A DNA stretch of 38,154 nucleotides. It comes from Planctomycetota bacterium. Its GTDB lineage: Bacteria > Planctomycetota > Planctomycetia > Pirellulales > Lacipirellulaceae. This document shows positions 33,935 to 38,154 of the stretch, piece by piece; position 1 is the stretch's first letter, and each line of letters begins with the position of its first letter. Under the pieces are notes generated by a model. It was not told the DNA's origin and did no database searches. It worked only from the letters and a program-made list of their open reading frames with translations. Made by a program: the position numbers and the translations under genes. The stretch covers positions 1 to 38,154 of the forward strand of contig JAKOXH010000013.1 of assembly GCA_029781135.1 (NCBI GenBank), read 5' to 3'.

Positions 33935-34981
33935 TCAGTCGCACCCGCGTGCGGTATAGTCAGCGTCTGCTGTTGCATCGGCCTCGGCCAGAACTTCATC
34001 GACTTCGCGACGGTGAGAAAGGTAAAAGGCGAGGCCGGCGAGGGCGACGACGATGTCGGTGACGCGGCGGCCCAGGCCGACGAGCGTGCCATCGCCCGGG
34101 TGAATCGCCGCACCGTTGGGCATCGCTTTGTAGAGTTCCTCGACCGCAAACTCCATCGTGCCCAGGCCACTGGGCGTGAGCGGGATCGCACTCACCATGC
34201 CGGCCACCGGCACGATGACAACGTGCTGCGACCAGGGTGGGGCGTCGATCTGCAGACCGCGAGCGATCAGATAAAACGTCGTTACAAAGCACAGCGCGAC
34301 CAGCGCGCTCACGCCAAACGCCGCGAGTAGCATCGGGATGTGTTGCCGGTAAGCGTGAATCGTGCCAAGAAGTCGCGCGGCAGTTTTGCCGATAACGGGG
34401 AAGTTCTTGGTACGCTCGGCGATGCGGCCACTGGAAAATCCGCTGATGATCATCGTGATCAAAAAACCGACCCAGCCGACGATCGTGGCGATGAGAATGA
34501 ATTTGCAGAGCACATGGACGGCCGGCGAGCCAGTGTGGAGCAGGCCCGTAACAAGGATGCCGCAACTGGCCATCGCGAGTTGAGTCAACAGGCCGAGGAT
34601 GCGGTCCGCCAAAACTGTGGCAACGGCCTCAGTCCGTTGGCCGGGGTGGCCGTGGGCGAGGAAGACGGCTTTGAAGAAATCGCCGCCGATCGAACCGGGC
34701 GACACGAAATTCAACGCGAACCCAAGCGCACCGAGCCGCAATGAATCGACAAGCCGAACGTCGATATCAAGAGCCCGCACCAGGATATGCCAACGCACGA
34801 AGCTGAGCGTGGCCATCGCGGTCGAAAACAGGAAGGCGGCCGCCAGAAAAGGCCAGGCCAGCGAGCGTTCCGAAAGGTGGACGAAACCATCGCGGCCTTG
34901 GATAAAGAGGTAAGTCAGTATCGCGATCGCCAGGGCGATTTTGAGGGTCGTGACTGTTGTGCGTCGGGTGTGCGAGTGCAT
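33935..34981 (-). CDS. Lysylphosphatidylglycerol synthase TM-domain / flippase-like membrane protein
   Basis: A 348-residue polytopic membrane protein of the UPF0104/LPG_synthase_TM group. About eight hydrophobic segments are visible. Family-like phrases are FVRWHILVRALDID, LRLGALGFALNFVSPGSIGG followed by DFFKAV, VATVLADRILGLL, and VPVAGMVSAIPLTPSGLGTM followed by EFAVEELY. The catalytic aminoacyl-transfer domain of true MprF is absent, so this is the membrane half alone, usually annotated as a putative glycolipid or phospholipid flippase (AglD-like). The ATG at 34981 has AAGG nearby; a TTG one codon earlier is equally in frame. A 27-bp palindrome follows its stop. Confidence 0.85.
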   Translation of the reverse strand: MHSHTRRTTVTTLKIALAIAILTYLFIQGRDGFVHLSERSLAWPFLAAAFLFSTAMATLSFVRWHILVRALDIDVRLVDSLRLGALGFALNFVSPGSIGGDFFKAVFLAHGHPGQRTEAVATVLADRILGLLTQLAMASCGILVTGLLHTGSPAVHVLCKFILIATIVGWVGFLITMIISGFSSGRIAERTKNFPVIGKTAARLLGTIHAYRQHIPMLLAAFGVSALVALCFVTTFYLIARGLQIDAPPWSQHVVIVPVAGMVSAIPLTPSGLGTMEFAVEELYKAMPNGAAIHPGDGTLVGLGRRVTDIVVALAGLAFYLSHRREVDEVLAEADATADADYTARGCD

Positions 34982-35057
34982 CAAACCTTACCTGTCACGC
35001 AGTTCTCGGCCACCGGTTCGCTCGCCGTCGATAGTGCCCCCAGATGGGTAGGCCGCA

Positions 35058-35086
35058 GTTGACAGGCGACAAGGCGACTGTTACGT
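35058..35086 (+). promoter_or_regulatory. Candidate promoter of tRNA-Ala
   Basis: A perfect TTGACA at 35058-35063 is followed 17 bp later by TACGTT (35081-35086), a weak -10. The expected start near 35093 is about 11 bp before the tRNA. The position and the perfect -35 support it. Confidence 0.5.
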
Positions 35087-35103
35087 TTCTAAGAGTACCT
35101 TCC

Positions 35104-35176
35104 GGGGGATTAGCTCAGTTGGGAGAGCGTCAGGCTGGCAGTCTGAAGGTCACCGGTTCGAGCCCGGTATCCTCCA
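35104..35176 (+). tRNA. tRNA-Ala (anticodon GGC)
   Basis: A 73-nt cloverleaf. The acceptor GGGGGAT pairs with ATCCTCC (one G-T), the D arm is GCTC/GAGC, the anticodon stem TCAGG/TCTGA encloses CTGGCAG with anticodon GGC, and the T arm holds GGTTCGAGCC. The discriminator is A and CCA is not encoded (CTCC follows). An integrase gene starts 118 bp downstream, so the 3' end of this tRNA is the likely attachment site of the element. Confidence 0.95.
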
Positions 35177-35252
35177 CTCCAAAAAACACCGCCGAAACAA
35201 GTGTAATTGTTACCTGCCTACGTCGGCAGTGCGGCCCAAAGAATTCCAAATA

Positions 35253-35273
35253 AAACCGGTAGACTACCGGTTT
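35253..35273. promoter_or_regulatory. 9-bp palindrome upstream of the integrase
   Basis: AAACCGGTA (35253-35261) and TACCGGTTT (35265-35273) are perfect inverted repeats around GAC, 21 bp before the integrase start. There is no T-run. It could be an operator, an integrase arm-type site or the 3' processing hairpin of the tRNA transcript. Confidence 0.5.
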
Positions 35274-35294
35274 GGGATTCAGAAAGGTTGCATC

Positions 35295-36470
35295 ATGCCG
35301 AAACTTCTCAATTCCCCTCCGCGCTATCGTCGCCACAAATCCACCGGGCAGGCCGTGGTGAGGCTTCAGGGCCGAGACATCTATCTTGGCAAGTTTAACA
35401 CGGCTGCCAGCCATGAGGCGTACCGGCGGTTTGTAGCTGAGTGGTCGCAGCATGGCGGGAAGCTGCCGACAGCGGCCGACGTGGTGACGGTCACCGAAGT
35501 CATTGTAGCCTATGTGAACTTCGCCTCGGGCTACTACTTGAAGGATAAGAAACCCGGCAAGGAAGTCTGGATGATTAAATCGGCGCTCAAGATCGTGCGT
35601 TCGCTCTACGGCCGCACGCCGGCCGCCGAGTTCGGCCCGCTGGCGCTCAAGGCCGTGCGCGAAGTGATGATCGGCAACGATTGGTGCCGCAATCACGTCA
35701 ACCAGCAAGTGGGCCGCATCAAACGGATGTTCAAGTGGGCGACGGAAAATGAACTGGTCCCCGGCAACGTCTACGAAGCGCTCCGCTGCGTGGCCGGTCT
35801 CAAACGGGGTCGCACGTCGGCCCGGGAAGGCAGCAAGGTCAAGCCGATTTCCGATACCGACGTGGCGGCGACGATGGAGCACTTGCCGGCCGTGGTGACG
35901 GATATGGTGCAAATCCAACGCCTTACCGGTGCGCGCCCCGGCGAAGTCTGCGATATGCGGCCGGCAGACATCAACCGCACGGCCAACCCGTGGGAATTCG
36001 TTCCCGCCAGCCATAAGACCGAACTTCACGATCGGGAGCGCGTGATCTTCGTCGGCCCCAAGGCGCAGAAAATCCTACTGCCATATCTCTTGCGGCCGGC
36101 AGATAGTTATTGCTTCTCGCCCCGCGAAGCGGAAGGTAAACGACGTGCTGAACGGCACGAATCTCGCAAGACTCCGCTGAGTTGTGGGAATCGGCCTGGC
36201 ACAAATCGCAAGGCGAATCCCCGACGCACGGCGGGTGAGAAGTACGACGCCAACAGCTACGGCCGGGCCATTCGCCGGGCGGCCGTGAAAGCAGGTGTTG
36301 GCACGTGGTCCCCGCATCGTTTACGCCATTCCGCCGCGACGGAAATTCGCAAGCGGTTCGGCCTGGAAGCCGCGCAAACCGTGCTGGGGCATTCCAAAGC
36401 CGACGTAACACAAGTCTACGCGGAAAGAGATTACAGCTTGGCGGCTAACGTCATGCGGGAGATTGGATAG
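35295..36470 (+). CDS. Tyrosine recombinase / phage-type integrase
   Basis: A 391-residue site-specific recombinase. The ATG at 35295 has AAAGG about 8 nt upstream; the frame extends upstream to 35229 without support. Residues ~1-60 are a basic arm-binding-like N-terminus (PPRYRRHKSTGQAVVRLQGR). A SAM-like core-binding domain lies at ~65-170. The catalytic domain has R214 in LTGARPGEVCDM, H341-x-x-R344-H345 in SPHRLRHSAATE, H366 in VLGHSKADVTQ, and the nucleophile Y375 in QVYAERD. The full R-H-R-H-Y set is present, so the enzyme looks active. It lies just downstream of tRNA-Ala, the usual arrangement for an integrative element that uses the tRNA 3' end. Confidence 0.92.
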   Translation: MPKLLNSPPRYRRHKSTGQAVVRLQGRDIYLGKFNTAASHEAYRRFVAEWSQHGGKLPTAADVVTVTEVIVAYVNFASGYYLKDKKPGKEVWMIKSALKIVRSLYGRTPAAEFGPLALKAVREVMIGNDWCRNHVNQQVGRIKRMFKWATENELVPGNVYEALRCVAGLKRGRTSAREGSKVKPISDTDVAATMEHLPAVVTDMVQIQRLTGARPGEVCDMRPADINRTANPWEFVPASHKTELHDRERVIFVGPKAQKILLPYLLRPADSYCFSPREAEGKRRAERHESRKTPLSCGNRPGTNRKANPRRTAGEKYDANSYGRAIRRAAVKAGVGTWSPHRLRHSAATEIRKRFGLEAAQTVLGHSKADVTQVYAERDYSLAANVMREIG

Positions 36471-36576
36471 AATTACTCGTTATCGGGTAGCGGCTGATCC
36501 CCGCCTACGATCACTAGCGCCGTCGGAAACTTCATCGCCGCGGCGCTGGTGGTCGGCCCGGAAAGGATGAAGAACG

Positions 36577-37212
36577 ATGGACCGCGAATTAGATTTGGCC
36601 GTTATCGCCAAGTGGTATCGCGAATGGCGGCAGTTTTGGTTTTCTTCGCGGCGCTGGCCAAGGGGACCGCGTGTTCGCGACGTGTTGATGCCCGATGGCG
36701 GCCATAAGCGGAACGAGCGGCCGTTGGTTCCTTCGCGCGAGGAACAATTCACCACATGGGCGGCGCTCCGCGACAAACTAAAGACGACAACCTTTCAAGT
36801 GGCTAGGCTGTGCAGGGAGTACGGCATCGACAATCGAACGCTGATTCGCGTGACGGGCGGTCTGGCCATCGACTTAAACACGTTCAAGCCGGTCGTTACG
36901 GCGAACACCAACGCGGACCAAGACGAGTGTTGGGCAACCGTGAAACAATTACAAATTGCGGTCGAAGGCCAGTCTGGCAACAGCGTCCCGCCCAATCCAA
37001 ATGAATCACGCGATTGTTGGCTATATGAACAGCGGCAGAATAATGAATTAACTTGGCGACAAGTCCTCGTTGCCTTTAGGCAATGCCGGGCTGCCAACGG
37101 CTGGCAAGCGGTCGATACAAACGGAATTCGACTTGCAGTTACACGGTACGCTACCAGTCATCATTTACCGCTAAGACAAGGGCGCGGCGGTCGGCCAAAA
37201 GTGCGTAAGTGA
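36577..37212 (+). CDS. Uncharacterised protein of the integrated element
   Basis: A 211-residue protein with GGAAAGGA upstream of the ATG. It is rich in Trp and Arg near the N-terminus (IAKWYREWRQFWFSSRRWPR) and contains a possible DNA-binding stretch (FQVARLCREYGIDNRTLIRV) that reads like a helix-turn-helix of a small regulator. The C-terminus is basic (RQGRGGRPKVRK). No family is recognised. It follows the integrase on the same strand and is followed at once by a hairpin. Confidence 0.55.
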   Translation: MDRELDLAVIAKWYREWRQFWFSSRRWPRGPRVRDVLMPDGGHKRNERPLVPSREEQFTTWAALRDKLKTTTFQVARLCREYGIDNRTLIRVTGGLAIDLNTFKPVVTANTNADQDECWATVKQLQIAVEGQSGNSVPPNPNESRDCWLYEQRQNNELTWRQVLVAFRQCRAANGWQAVDTNGIRLAVTRYATSHHLPLRQGRGGRPKVRK

Positions 37213-37247
37213 GTTGTCCGAGTTGTCGGACAACTGCGTGCATTTTT
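37213..37247 (+). terminator. Candidate terminator after the 211-residue gene
   Basis: GTTGTCCGA (37213-37221) pairs perfectly with TCGGACAAC (37226-37234) around a GTTG loop, directly after the stop codon. A T6 run begins 7 nt after the stem (37242-37247), later than ideal, so termination may be partial. Confidence 0.55.
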
Positions 37248-37275
37248 TAATTGCCTGCAAAATGTGGCACCATTG

Positions 37276-37304
37276 AACCATGCCAACCACGGCATGGTTT
37301 TTTT
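37276..37304 (+). terminator. Strong intrinsic terminator just before the DUF1580 gene
   Basis: AACCATGCC (37276-37284) pairs with GGCATGGTT (37291-37299) around a 6-nt loop and runs into T7 (37298-37304). It lies only 18 bp before the ATG at 37323, so it either ends the upstream transcript or acts as an attenuator for the DUF1580 gene. Confidence 0.75.
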
Positions 37305-37322
37305 GTCCCCCAAGGTGCCAAC

Positions 37323-37616
37323 ATGATCGACCCATCGACCGAAACGCTGGTCTCCCTCACCGACGCGGCCAAGCGGCTCCCCGGCCGGCCAAATATCACC
37401 ACCGTATGGCGCTGGCGGAATCGTGGCGTGCGCGGCGTGAAGTTGGAAACCGTCTTATCCGGCGGTCGGCGGTTTACATCGCTGGAGGCAATCCGCCGGT
37501 TCCAAGATCGTGTGACGGCTGCGGCCGATGGCACGCCGCTACCAGCCGAGACACCCCGCCAGCGCGAACGCGCGCTGGATCGTGCGGAACGGCGCGCGGC
37601 GGAATTGGGAGTGTAG
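37323..37616 (+). CDS. DUF1580 family protein (excisionase-like HTH)
   Basis: A 97-residue protein. The ATG at 37323 has AAGGTG upstream. The sequence shows the DUF1580 pattern: LVSLTDAAKRLPGRP, then VWRWRNRGVRGVKLETVLSG and GRRFTSLEAIRRFQDRV. This is a planctomycete family with a MerR/excisionase-like winged helix, expected to bind DNA and often found beside integrases. A role as recombination directionality factor or regulator of the element is inferred from this position. It sits right after a strong terminator. Confidence 0.8.
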   Translation: MIDPSTETLVSLTDAAKRLPGRPNITTVWRWRNRGVRGVKLETVLSGGRRFTSLEAIRRFQDRVTAAADGTPLPAETPRQRERALDRAERRAAELGV

Positions 37617-37652
37617 CTATTTTCTTTAACCGGCCGGCGTGCCAATAAAATT

Positions 37653-37680
37653 GGCCGCCCCACTCGCGATGGGGACGGCC
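37653..37680. repeat. Hairpin between the DUF1580 gene and the next gene
   Basis: GGCCG then CCCCA (37653-37662) pair with TGGGG (37670-37674) and CGGCC (37676-37680), with a single bulged A and a 7-nt loop. No T-run follows. It lies 15 bp before the ATG at 37695, where it might affect translation. Confidence 0.45.
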
Positions 37681-37694
37681 AGAAAGCGAAACTC

Positions 37695-37883
37695 ATGGAA
37701 GTATGCCACTCATTCACGAATTTTGCAATCGGCCTGGTGCCGACTCTGCCGGTCAAGCCCAAGTCGCTCACCGATGAGGAACTGGCGGTGCAAATCGAGA
37801 TTCTGCGCCGTCGGCAGCTTCGCCGCGATGACGTTCGCCGAAAGCTAGTCGAGTACGCCGGGTGGAAAGGCGGTGCGCGATGA
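37695..37883 (+). CDS. Small protein of the integrated element
   Basis: A 62-residue frame. It ends in a charged helical segment (LTDEELAVQIEILRRRQLRR) followed by DDVRRKLVEYAGWKGGAR. The stop overlaps the start of the next gene as ATGA (37880-37883), which supports a real coupled gene pair. The ribosome-binding site is weak and no family is recognised. Confidence 0.5.
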   Translation: MEVCHSFTNFAIGLVPTLPVKPKSLTDEELAVQIEILRRRQLRRDDVRRKLVEYAGWKGGAR

Positions 37884-38154
37884 CGGCGACCATTTCGGAA
37901 ACCGTTTCCAAAAAGCGCGGCCGGCCGGAAGCGTTCGATCCGTTATGGGTCAAGTCGATGGCCAGCACGTTTTCTGAATTGCGAAGTAAGCGGCAGGTTA
38001 TCGCCAAGTGTTATGAAACGCGAGCGTTCGGCGTTCTAGAAGACGTTGACGGCGTGGCTGCCATTCTCGACAGGGCAACGAATGTCTACCACGCGACGAT
38101 CATGGAACAGTTGGGGCGACTCAGAGTTGACGGCATTGTCAGCGATGAGGAAGT
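37880..38154 (+). CDS. Protein of the integrated element, partial at right edge
   Basis: At least 91 residues, continuing beyond the window. The N-terminus has a basic AT-hook-like KKRGRPEAFD. The rest looks helical (MASTFSELRSKRQVIAKCYE). Its ATG overlaps the previous stop. It may be a DNA-binding replication or regulatory protein, but no family is identified. Confidence 0.5.
   Translation, partial: MTATISETVSKKRGRPEAFDPLWVKSMASTFSELRSKRQVIAKCYETRAFGVLEDVDGVAAILDRATNVYHATIMEQLGRLRVDGIVSDEE

Overview
The window looks like chromosome from a planctomycete, most likely Pirellulales. Pointers are a DUF1559 protein with a prepilin-type N-terminus, a DUF1580 protein, PEP-CTERM tails, dockerin-like repeats on enzymes, a LEPR-XLL-like N-terminus on a secreted protease, and an ECF sigma factor paired with a FecR-type membrane protein. 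This is family-level inference; no rRNA or other phylogenetic marker is present.

Layout. (1) 1-2640: the 5' end of an IS630-like transposase on the minus strand abuts the C-terminal part of an actin/Hsp70-fold ATPase resembling SrfB. Two coupled genes follow, a coiled-coil membrane protein and a small membrane protein. (2) 2706-13795: a galactan-type glycan locus. A GH53 endo-galactanase, a FecR-LamG membrane regulator and an ECF sigma factor run leftward. Two PEP-CTERM proteins, a DUF1559 pseudopilin, a second GH53 and a GH2 beta-galactosidase-like enzyme with a nested discoidin domain run rightward. (3) 14095-16943: a SnoaL-like secreted protein and a secreted Arg-Pro-Gly repeat protein with a TPR tail. 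(4) 17320-22979: a compact, AT-richer rightward operon built around a Ycf46-type AAA+ ATPase, a membrane-anchored Ycf35/DUF1257-like protein, a DUF2997 protein, a GYF_2-HhH protein, an NrdG-like radical SAM enzyme, a GYF_2-SHOCT protein and a 196-residue protein of unknown function. It ends in a hairpin cluster and an intrinsic terminator. This is the best candidate for an undescribed system. (5) 23199-27612: leftward genes for a UbiB/AarF-like kinase, a GntP-type permease and a patatin-like phospholipase. (6) 27750-28206: a decayed amino-acid ABC transporter ATPase gene. A tRNA-Arg(ACG) follows. (7) 28703-34981: a CehA/McbA-type metallohydrolase, a leishmanolysin-like secreted protease, a macro-domain protein and a flippase-like membrane protein, separated by repeated hairpin elements. 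(8) 35104-38154: tRNA-Ala(GGC) followed at once by a tyrosine recombinase and small DUF1580-type genes. This is the start of an integrated element that runs off the right edge.

How genes may work together. In region 2 the sigma factor and the FecR-LamG protein could sense extracellular glycan and control secreted galactan-degrading enzymes on either side. In region 4 the AAA+ ATPase, the small DUF2997 protein and the radical SAM enzyme suggest ATP-driven remodelling joined to a radical-based modification of a protein. Two proteins of that operon end in the same kind of tail, G-R-x-[VI]-D-[FY]. All functional links are inferred from gene order and sequence motifs seen by eye; no database search was run.
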